DNA of 64,000 bases from Chaetoceros tenuissimus. Its lineage: Eukaryota > Bacillariophyta > Thalassiosirophyceae > Chaetocerotales > Chaetocerotaceae. The stretch covers positions 2,852,001 to 2,916,000 of the forward strand of contig BLLK01000022.1 of assembly GCA_021927905.1 (NCBI GenBank), read 5' to 3'. The position numbers and the translations under genes are program-made. Below are positions 10,566-18,961 of the stretch, in pieces. Each line of letters begins with the position of its first letter. Position 1 is the stretch's first letter. Below the pieces are notes generated by a model. The model saw nothing but the letters and a program-made list of their open reading frames with translations, was not told where the DNA came from and did not search any database.

Positions 10566-11017
10566 AATGATAGTCTCTCTGTTTTTACTTATGCAATTAT
10601 GATATGATCGGTGATAGGGCATGAGCCATTTATCACGTAGCAAGGTTTACAGAAAATTTCAGGCGTGATACTATAAATATATATTGCAATGCTTTCTACA
10701 GAATGCATTCGCTAGTAGGTGTGCGAGTATTTTTCGGTCTCCAATGAAGTGAGTGGATAAGATTAGGCAACAGTGTACAGTTCAATTTTGCAAAAAGAGA
10801 TTCGTAAATACTACTACTCGAAGAACAAACAATATGAATACTCATACTTAAGAATAATATTTATTTGTTATGGTGATTTTCATTCGTAGCATTCATGCAG
10901 TAGAGGTTTGAGTGTGAAGAGGTGACTTGATAGGGCTCTCCATAGTGTTGAGACTGTCTCCAGACTGGTCTTCATCAAATGTTTCATTTAATATTGATAT
11001 GTCAGTATTTCACTCAT
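10566..11017. other. Convergent 3' flanks, LOTUS-like and TatA-like genes
   Basis: A 452-nt tail-to-tail spacer. AT-rich, presumably 3' UTRs; nothing else recognised. Confidence 0.4.
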
Positions 11018-11428
11018 TTATTCATCAACTGAATCCATTTGCTTCGCATTTTTACTTCTAGCATCGACTTCTCCCTCCTCTATACCCTTTTGAAACTCCT
11101 TCGGTATTTCTTTCAGTTCTCCAGCTGTTTTTCCAGCTTCTCGACTCAACTCAGCGATTTTCTGTGGTCCCAAAAGAAATGCACCTGCAATCAATATAAT
11201 AGCAATCTCTGGTGCTCCAAGTCCAAAAAGACCCATAGTTTGAACATTCGCTACGGACTTCCTTTGATTCTTAAATTCAATTGGAGAAAAGTTTTGTGTT
11301 TTGTGTAAAGAGTTGGAATTAGATGGCAAAAGAGGTCTGTTGCAGCTGAAAATAGATTTTGGAGCAAGAACAAAAGCCGATGTACCTGGAAAAAGTACAG
11401 AGAAGGATAATAAACTCAGCAATTTCAT
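11018..11428 (-). CDS. Plastid TatA/Tha4-like twin-arginine translocase subunit, copy 1
   Basis: Single exon, 136 residues. Residues 1-18 are a signal peptide ending T-S-A, followed by F-V-L-A-P, the diatom plastid cleavage motif. After a ~45-residue transit-like stretch comes the TatA signature: G-L-F-G-L-G-A-P-E, a short transmembrane helix with the conserved Glu at its start, F-L-L-G-P-Q-K hinge, then an amphipathic helix with K-E-I-P-K-E-F-Q-K-G. TatA/Tha4 oligomerises in the thylakoid membrane to move folded proteins with twin-arginine signals. The acidic C-terminus is short, so this is TatA rather than a long TatB/Hcf106. A paralogue lies 564 nt away in the same direction. Confidence 0.9.
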   Translation of the reverse strand: MKLLSLLSFSVLFPGTSAFVLAPKSIFSCNRPLLPSNSNSLHKTQNFSPIEFKNQRKSVANVQTMGLFGLGAPEIAIILIAGAFLLGPQKIAELSREAGKTAGELKEIPKEFQKGIEEGEVDARSKNAKQMDSVDE

Positions 11429-11992
11429 TTGAATAAAGTGGCAATAGAAGGTTGTGTACGATTTATATCTGTCTAGGACAGGAGGTCTTTTAGATGAAAG
11501 ATTCTTTTGGATGTGTGTGTGATGGAAACAGTGTGATGTGTGATGGGTGATGGATGTGACGAGTGATGAATGAATGAGGGTAAGACTGACTGTGTTTTAA
11601 TAGATACCCGGAGATTCAGCTTCAATTTGAGTGTGAAGTAAGAGGTTGTATGATATTATGTCGATACTTTTTGAATTTTACTGTTGTTAAATGTATTTGC
11701 CCTACTTCTTGTTTTTCCCATAACATTCTTTTTAATTCAATGAGCGTATTCGCACTAATTGAATTAATGTTAATGTACATGATTATCAAAAAAGGATAAT
11801 TTTATAACATTACAAGTCACTCCCCTCACTTTCATACTCTATTCTATGTATTCAATATGAAGGGAGAATAAAACGCAAATATGATCACTTTCGTTCGCCT
11901 TATAATTTTGAAATGGCCACCGATAAGGTCATCATATAGAGAATCTTTTTGAAATCATTCGTAATAGCTAGAAGAATGATACGATACGGTAA
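11429..11992. other. Spacer between the two TatA-like genes
   Basis: Contains the promoter of copy 1. A (TG/ATG)-rich simple-sequence stretch lies at about 11510-11580, with repeated GTGATG units. No gene. Confidence 0.4.
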
Positions 11993-12394
11993 TTACTCTT
12001 CCTTCTTCTCTACACTTGCAGCAATTTCTTTCTTAGTTTCCATAGCTGCTGCTTCTCCCTCTTCTAATCCCTTCTGGAACTCCTTTGGAACTTCCTTCAA
12101 CTCTCCAGCGATCTTTCCTGCATCCTTTCCGAGCTCTGCAAGCTTTTGTGGTCCCAACAAGAAAGCTCCAGCGATAAGAATAACAGCAAGTTCTGGTCCT
12201 CCAAGTCCGAACAAAGACATGGTTTGTACTTGAGCCATAGAGTAACGTTGGTTTTGGATTGCGACTGGTTTCTCCGCTACAGGTGCTGCTTGTTGGAGGG
12301 AGTTAATGTTGAGTGCTCTGTTGTTGATTGATGCAGGAGCGAATGCAAATGCAGAAGAAAGAGTTGCAAGAATGGTGAATAGTGTGCACTTCAT
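11993..12394 (-). CDS. Plastid TatA/Tha4-like twin-arginine translocase subunit, copy 2
   Basis: Single exon. I start at the ATG at 12394 (133 residues), because it puts the hydrophobic signal at the very N-terminus; an in-frame ATG at 12430 would add 12 residues. The signal ends S-S-A-F-A/F-A-P, a textbook diatom ASAFAP-type plastid motif. The mature protein has [10 protein letters not shown], one transmembrane helix, G-P-Q-K-L-A-E-L and an amphipathic helix ending K-E-F-Q-K-G-L-E. It is closely similar to copy 1 over the mature region but diverged in the pre-sequence and acidic tail. The two copies look like a tandem duplication of a thylakoid Tat subunit. Confidence 0.9.
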   Translation of the reverse strand: MKCTLFTILATLSSAFAFAPASINNRALNINSLQQAAPVAEKPVAIQNQRYSMAQVQTMSLFGLGGPELAVILIAGAFLLGPQKLAELGKDAGKIAGELKEVPKEFQKGLEEGEAAAMETKKEIAASVEKKEE

Positions 12395-12756
12395 TTTGAA
12401 TATATAAGTTATGTGATTTATTTTCAGCAAGACTGAGGTTTGACTAGAACTAGATAGTTGAGTTGAATGATTGAATCAGTTCAGCTCCTTTCTTTTTCGT
12501 TGTTGATTGTATTGAGGCGTTGATGGATGTCAAACGAGCTTGAACGTGGAAGCAGGAAAATAAAAAAGATACAACGGTAACCGTTAAATTTTATTATCCC
12601 TACTTGACATGACACTATTCAATCTCTCTCATGTCCATTCAAATGCTTTCATCTTTTTGCTCCATTTTCGTTCATTTTCTTTGCAAGTGAAAAAAACCTT
12701 TCATCTTACTCCACATAGTAAACTTTGTTCATCTATCAAACTTAAGAAAAAAAAAA
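12395..12756. promoter_or_regulatory. Divergent promoter region, TatA copy 2 / Pescadillo
   Basis: A 362-nt head-to-head spacer. A run of A immediately precedes the Pescadillo ATG. No further motif recognised. Confidence 0.35.
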
Positions 12757-14870
12757 ATGGGAAACAGAATCAAAGGAAAGACCAAGAAGAAGAGCATCAA
12801 GGCTGCTCACCATAGTGGTATGAGCTCCAAGCGTAAGCTCTCACGTTTTGGAAAGAATCTCAAAAAGAACAACGCTGGGCTTGAAGCAACCTTCATCACT
12901 CGTTCTGCTGTCCTCAAAAAGCTTCAAATCACTCTCAAAGATTTTCGCAGATTGTGTATTCTCAAAGGAGTATATCCACGTGAGCCAAGAGGACGTACAC
13001 CAAGTAACAAGAAGGGACAAGTGTTTTATCACATCAAAGACGTCAAAGCTTTGGCACATGAACCTCTTCTTGATAAATTTCGTGAGTTCCGTACATTTAT
13101 GAAAAAAGTGAGAAGGGCAGCTGGTAGAAATGAAAAGGATGAAGCTGCAAGAAAGGATTCTTTCGCTCCTACATATACTCTTCATCACTTGGTTAGAGAA
13201 CGCTATCCTCGATTCCAAGATGCACTTGGTGATTTGGATGATGCACTTGCTTTGACCTACTTGTTTGCAGCTCTACCAAGTACCGGAAGAGTCAGCGCAA
13301 AAGTTACAAAGAAGGCACAATCTCTTGCTGCACAGTGGGGAGCATACTGTGCTACAACATCTAGCATAACAAAATCTTTCGTGTCTGTAAAGGGTATTTA
13401 CATGGAGGCGAACATCCAGGGGACTAACGTTTGTTGGGTAATTCCTCATTCTTATACCCAAAACATTCCACAAGATGTTGACTTCAGAGTCATGACTACA
13501 TTCTTTGAGTTTTATGAAACTTTGCTGAGTTTTGTACTTTACAAAGTATACAATGATATTGGAGTTCGTTATCCACTTCCTGTCACATCTGTGGAACTAG
13601 GAGGAAGCAGTTCTGCGTTGAGTGCTAATCTTCATGTTTTGAAAAAAGTTTTGAATCAAGCTGGAAGTAGCGCATCCAATGCAATTGCTGAGGCTGTTGA
13701 AGAGCAGACAGGAGACAGTGAACAAAAGAATGTTGAGAGTAATGTAAAGCGTAGCAAGTTGAAGACTATCGACGAAGCTTTGAAGCAGGTAGAAAGCGAC
13801 GACGATGAAGATATGAATGACGACGAAGAAGACGTTGATATTTCAGGACCACTGAAGGATGCACTTGAGAGTATGGATCAAAGCAGAGCAAGCTCTGTAC
13901 AAAATTTGTCTCTTGACGATGAAGCAACCAAACGCAAACGACTCTTCGCTGGATTGACATTCTTTATTTCTCGTGAAGTTCCAAAGGGATATTTGGAGCT
14001 TGTTTGTCTCGCATATGGAGGAAGTGTAGGTTGGGAAGGAAGCGACTCTCCAATCAGTGCGAAAGATCCTTCCATTACACATCATATTGTAGATCGCCCA
14101 AAGTTACCTTCTTCTTATGACGATTTGCCTAAATCTCGCGAGTTTGTCCAACCGCAATGGCTTTTGGATTCTGCAAATTTTTCATTTTTGCTCCCTACAA
14201 GCAAATATGCAGTGGGTGCCGAACTACCTCCTCATCTTTCTCCTTGGGTTGATAATGAGGAAGAGGGATACACACCAGCATATGCTGAAGAAATTGACGC
14301 ACTCAAAAATGGTACTATTTTGCCATCAACAACAGGAGACGTTATTGCTGAAGCTGAAGATGAAGATGCTTCAATGAGTAGCGATGATGACAGCGAAGAA
14401 GAGGAAATACAGAAAGACGAGGGAGAAAACGATGAGGATGAAGAAAGTGAGGAAGAAGAAGACGAGGACAGCGAAGCGCTCCAGAAAAGACGTGCTAAAC
14501 GCAAACAGAAAGAGGTAAGCCCAATTTGAATCAAAACATTTTTAGTTCATAATTTTGATCCGTCTCTCTAATTTCTTCATTTTAGGAGGAAGAGGCCAAG
14601 GCACTTGCAAAGACAATGATGAGCAAGAAGGGAGCAAGATTGTACAATCGTATGCAATATGGACTTGAGAAGAAACAAGCAGCTGTAGAATTATTGCACA
14701 AGCGTAGAAAAGAAATAGAAATTTGCAAAGGAAAGAACAAAACTGAGGACGGTAAGACTATGCTCAAAGCTAAAGTTGAGCGACTAAAATCTGAAAGAAG
14801 AGCAGTAGAGAAGGATTATGAAAATACTGGCGGCTCAATGAAGAAGAAAAAGAGAAGAACCAAAAAATAA
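12757..14870 (+). CDS. PES1: Pescadillo homologue (60S ribosome biogenesis)
   Basis: Two exons, 12757-14514 and 14586-14870 (71-nt intron), give 680 residues. The N-terminal Pescadillo domain (about 1-285) includes the conserved F-R-R-L-C-I-L-K-G-(V)-Y-P-R-E-P, a D-x-x-x-L motif series and the block V-K-G-I-Y. A single BRCT domain covers about 395-486. Acidic Asp/Glu tracts flank it, and the C-terminus is strongly basic, as usual. Pescadillo joins Bop1 and WDR12 (PeBoW) in the nucleolus for processing of 27S/32S pre-rRNA and 60S assembly. The intron sits at the edge of the basic tail. The gene is tail-to-tail with the zinc-module gene, 178 nt apart. Confidence 0.95.
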
Positions 14871-15048
14871 TTTACCAATATCGCGTAATAGTAAGAGACA
14901 AGTGTTTTTGTTCTTGAGAGTACAGGAATATAATACTAGAATTCTTCTTAGGAATAAAGGATTTGTTATAAATTGCAATTTAGATAATGGTCTGAACAAA
15001 TGTAAATCCTCTTTCTACATTTTGAATTTTCCCGATGTTCCCAGATGT

Positions 15049-16827
15049 TTAAGGCCCATCTTCCCCATGAAGCCTTTTCCACACCTGTTCAAAGAACCTC
15101 TGTCTCCATCCTGTGGTTCTACGAGTCCAATGTCCTTTCTCGGCCTTCATTTTCTTCAAGCCCTCCTTCACATCTTCTGGACATTTTCTACACTTGAGAA
15201 GATGGGAAAATATATTTTGGCTAGTACTGTTGGTTGATAGGGCTTTCAGAGATGTTGGAAAGTATTTTCCAAGCCCTGCATGTCCAGAACAATGACGGCA
15301 CTGAAAACCATTGAATCCAGTGTCACATTTGCTTCTAGCGATATATCTATCAGCATCTGTGAATTGACATGGCTCTACTTGGCTTAAAAGCATGAATAGA
15401 AATGGTGTGATCACGGCTTCGTCATCAGGATAAACGATGTGCCCCCCCTTTTCGATTTGCACTGGTTTCGAGTTTTTCTTGCTTGTTTGCGTCTGCTTCT
15501 TAGCCTTTGATGTCAATAGAATATCAGCGGCCTTGTCTTCATTATGTGTATCTTGAATGTCGTGGGTAAAGCGAAGACCACTACGAGTGTCTTGAATACC
15601 GAGAGCCTTAGCGGAGTCAATCCAATACTGTCTCGTTGTTGGTATGAAAGCAACCTTCTCGAGGGCAGCAATCTTTTCTTTCACGTCAGTAGGTATGTGC
15701 TTGCATAGAGGAAGATGAATCTTGATCCATCTCTTGACAGACTCGTAGATTCCAGAGGAAGAAACAGGATAAGATACAGCTGACATAACTCTTTCTTCAA
15801 TATCTTGATGAGTACAGAAAACACATCTAATCCCAACCTGTTTCAAGCTGATTCGTCCTCTTTTGGAAGACTTGATCACATCCTCTGAGTCAGCAGAGAA
15901 AGCTTCCACGCAATTCTTACGAATGTAGCAATTCATTTCTGAAAGCCATTCTGGATCTGCCTTCGTAACACACAGCGGAATCTTACCCGTGAAATATTGC
16001 GAGTCGTCATCGTCAGCAGGAGATGTCGCTGTGCTCATTTCAGCAGTACTTCTCATACTTGCACTTCCTACTGATGTCATAGATACGCTTCTTGAAGGAA
16101 GGCTTGGTCTCATCATAGTATGGGTACGTCTTTGCTGCACCACTGGGTTATAGGAACAAATGGCTTCGTGGCGACACGCTTCGTCGTAGGAAGTAAAAGA
16201 TGCATCGTTACAGTAGTCACAAGCCCAGTTCTGGCTAGTAGTTCTCTGATACATGTTTGAGTTATAGCCGTAAGGAGAGTTATCATAGTACCCACCATAC
16301 ATAGATGGAGGATTCTGATTACGAAAGGAAGGTATTGCCATACGAGACATTTGCTCAGCAGTCAGTTTTGGTTTTCCTTGGAATTCACCATAAGACATCT
16401 GTCTAGAAAAGGAATCGCTTCTTCTCACTTCAACTGGAGAATGGTGAGCAAGAGATGCCAATGCCATGGCAGATGCAAGCTCATTAGAGTCGTTCCTCTT
16501 AATGTTGGCATCTGGACTAAAATTAGTACCTGCATCCTCAAATCTATTCATGAATCTACGAGATAGCTTCGAAGAAGATGTTCTATCATCACGATCCGCC
16601 TCTCCATCATCTCTCTCATCACAATATTCTTCTACAGCTGGGTTAACAACTTCTCTCGACTCAGCCGGAGGAGTAGCAGGGCGGAAACGTTTGGAATTGC
16701 TTCTTTGGTCGAGAGAAAGCAAAACACTTGCAACAGTAGCCTCCTCATCTGGTTTCCTCTTCTTTGTTGTTTGATTCATTTGCATTTCACCCTGATAGGC
16801 TTTCATATTTAGTTGATGTTGACTCAT
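15049..16827 (-). CDS. Diatom-type protein with repeated Cys/His zinc modules
   Basis: Single exon, 592 residues. Residues 1-~200 are low-complexity and Ser-rich. A C-x2-C...H-x4-C finger follows at about 205-230 (C-D-Y-C ... R-H-E-A-I-C). Two larger related modules then appear, about 295-400 and 475-570. Each has a C-x2-C pair (C-V-F-C; C-R-H-C) and, 30-45 residues on, H-(L)-x-x-C with C-x(n)-P-x-D-V-K after it. I know this layout from diatom hypothetical proteins but not its function. Zinc binding is inferred from the Cys/His pattern; DNA or protein binding would be a guess. Confidence 0.7.
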   Translation of the reverse strand: MSQHQLNMKAYQGEMQMNQTTKKRKPDEEATVASVLLSLDQRSNSKRFRPATPPAESREVVNPAVEEYCDERDDGEADRDDRTSSSKLSRRFMNRFEDAGTNFSPDANIKRNDSNELASAMALASLAHHSPVEVRRSDSFSRQMSYGEFQGKPKLTAEQMSRMAIPSFRNQNPPSMYGGYYDNSPYGYNSNMYQRTTSQNWACDYCNDASFTSYDEACRHEAICSYNPVVQQRRTHTMMRPSLPSRSVSMTSVGSASMRSTAEMSTATSPADDDDSQYFTGKIPLCVTKADPEWLSEMNCYIRKNCVEAFSADSEDVIKSSKRGRISLKQVGIRCVFCTHQDIEERVMSAVSYPVSSSGIYESVKRWIKIHLPLCKHIPTDVKEKIAALEKVAFIPTTRQYWIDSAKALGIQDTRSGLRFTHDIQDTHNEDKAADILLTSKAKKQTQTSKKNSKPVQIEKGGHIVYPDDEAVITPFLFMLLSQVEPCQFTDADRYIARSKCDTGFNGFQCRHCSGHAGLGKYFPTSLKALSTNSTSQNIFSHLLKCRKCPEDVKEGLKKMKAEKGHWTRRTTGWRQRFFEQVWKRLHGEDGP

Positions 16828-17470
16828 AGTGAATAATGTATTTGATATGAATTAGAAGAAAGTGTGAATCAATACTTCTTGCTATGTGGATCTAATCTCT
16901 TTTCAAAAGGAAGTCGAACAAACGCATCTTTCAAAAAATTTGACGTGCACCAAGAAAATGAATGCTTTTTCCAATCTAAATTTGTTCAACAAGATCGAGT
17001 TGACATCTAAAATGGTTTGATGACATGGAATTTGTAATTTGACACCGAACTCTCGCAGGAAGGGGATCTCAAAATTGGAAGAACTCAACGGAAAGTTTGG
17101 TGATTATCCGTGTAGGGTCAGTGCACGTTTTTCCACAGATAGGTTTTGAATGCGTCGCTAGCCATATTAGCTTACTGCTATATTAGCTGCACACCAAATT
17201 ATTTAGACCAAAGTGGTCTCAAGTCATCGCTAGAATTTATTTATTCTCTCTTGTGGAGAAGTGAGATGTTTTGTTGTCTGTTGTAATGAATGTGTGTGAA
17301 AGGCAAGAAAGAAAAAACGAGTAACTATCCCCGACTCGACTTGATTCAAGCAGTTCACTACATTCGTACTTGAAATCATAGTCCAGTCTAATGTAAATAT
17401 TTCTACAAGACTTACTTCCACCAAGAGAAAACCAATTTCATTCGTAAAGTCAGCTTCGTCATCATTCAGT
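16828..17470. promoter_or_regulatory. Divergent promoter region, zinc-module / SNARE-motif genes
   Basis: A 643-nt head-to-head spacer, AT-rich. Short open frames have no coding character. No clear motif. Confidence 0.35.
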
Positions 17471-18388
17471 ATGGATCAATTTTCAGGAGGTTATTACCAT
17501 CGTCAATCATATACTAGTCGCTCGACTACTCCTATCAGGCAACAACCTCAAATGAATCAATACTCTCAAAGAAGAGATACATCACGTCCAAGAAACTATC
17601 CCTCGTCAAATAGACCTAGTCAATACCAAACTCAACAGAAGCCATATCCACCGCCTCCAAGACAGAGAAATCCTTCACCATATAGAAGAGCTCCTCCACC
17701 TGGAAAGTTCAGTAGGAGTTCAGCACCACCCCAATCTTCATACAATTCATATAATCAGGGCCAGCCTTACCAGGGAAAGTCGTACGAGAAAAGGCAATCG
17801 TATTCACCAACACCAAGCAGGAATCAAATCTTTCAACAATTTCGCGGCAAGCAGGAAAGAGAACAGAGAACTGCAGTAGAAAGGGAAGAAAGCTACAATG
17901 TTAGAGTTATGAAAGAGCGCGAAGCTGAAATACAAGATATCAACAGCAAGGTGAAAAAAGTGAATGAGATCTATGCAGATTTAGCTGGTCTTATTGATGG
18001 ACAGCAAGATCTAATTGATCAAGTGGACATGGCTATTGAAGAAGCAAATGCACATACCAAAGAAGGTGTAACTAATTATGAACAGGCTAGATTGGTGTTT
18101 GAAAATCCTATTTCAGAAGATTTGTTTGGTGATAAGATTGGAAGAGATCGACCAAAAACCCCTCGAGAGGAAGAGAGGAGACGCTTACGAAATGCAAGGG
18201 ACAGAAATCGACGTAGTAGAGAGGCATCTTATCAGTCAAGTGAATTTGATTGTAAAACACCTTTTGAAACCATCCAAGATGATTTGAAAGAAGTATTGAA
18301 GGATGTGAAAACTTTTGGCAACAGAGTATTTCTAGCTTGTACAGCACCTTCAGAAGGTCAATACAATGAATATGCAACATACCGTTGA
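17471..18388 (+). CDS. Soluble protein with a syntaxin-type (Q) SNARE motif
   Basis: Single exon, 305 residues. Residues 1-~125 are disordered, rich in Pro, Gln, Arg, Tyr and Ser. Residues ~146-206 match the heptad pattern of a Q-SNARE helix: R-E-A-E-I-Q-D-I, then Y-A-D-L-A-G-L-I-D-G-Q, then D-L-I-D-Q-V-D and E-A-N-A-H. Gln178 sits where the ionic zero-layer glutamine of syntaxins lies. Syntaxins normally have an N-terminal three-helix Habc domain and a C-terminal membrane anchor. Here both are absent; after the motif comes a basic stretch (about 220-250) and a second helix (about 262-290). It may be a regulator that binds SNARE bundles, or a SNARE anchored by other means; both are inference. 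Confidence 0.7.
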   Translation: MDQFSGGYYHRQSYTSRSTTPIRQQPQMNQYSQRRDTSRPRNYPSSNRPSQYQTQQKPYPPPPRQRNPSPYRRAPPPGKFSRSSAPPQSSYNSYNQGQPYQGKSYEKRQSYSPTPSRNQIFQQFRGKQEREQRTAVEREESYNVRVMKEREAEIQDINSKVKKVNEIYADLAGLIDGQQDLIDQVDMAIEEANAHTKEGVTNYEQARLVFENPISEDLFGDKIGRDRPKTPREEERRRLRNARDRNRRSREASYQSSEFDCKTPFETIQDDLKEVLKDVKTFGNRVFLACTAPSEGQYNEYATYR

Positions 18389-18961
18389 ATAGAGTATGAA
18401 TTTCGTACAGCATTTATAAAAATGGATTAATTTATATAGAATATGACACTTGTATTCATAAGATGCATTTGGATTGCACTAGTTAGTCCAATTGAAATTA
18501 CATATTACAAGAAACACTTTCACAAGAACTATATGTTGCATCAAACTAAGACCGACTTTTGCAAGGGATGTTTCAAGAAGTCATTTCAATACTAGTTTCT
18601 TTTATCTATTGATTGTTGTTGTAAAAAAAGTAACCACCAGTTTGATAATGGACCAAATACAAACTAGACTATGTTCATGTACTCTACGTAACAACTCTTC
18701 CAAAACTCAAAGCAAAAATGGGACTCAAATGTCTTGAAATAGAGTGACGGCAAAGGTCTAATCCACGAAACCCAAATCACAAATCACCCACCATCCCATC
18801 AACATCAAATCCAAGAGAATACTTTTTATTCACTTCGTTGTTATAAAAAAGGAATTAAAAGGTTGTAGGAGAGGACTCATCAAAAGCCACAGGAAAAGAG
18901 ATATCCAGTAACATTAAAGTGATAGTCAAAGAGGGCTTCTTTCGCAGTAGATTTGAAGAAC
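18389..18961. other. Spacer between SNARE-motif and kinase-RING genes
   Basis: 573 nt. An open frame at 18492-18737 has no ATG start and no coding character. Probably a 3' UTR followed by the kinase-RING promoter. Confidence 0.4.

Noticed and set aside
14232-14534. A Ser-rich minus-strand frame
   Set aside because: Shadow of the acidic (Asp/Glu) tract of Pescadillo.
18492-18737. An 81-codon frame after the SNARE-motif gene
   Set aside because: Non-ATG start and random-looking composition.
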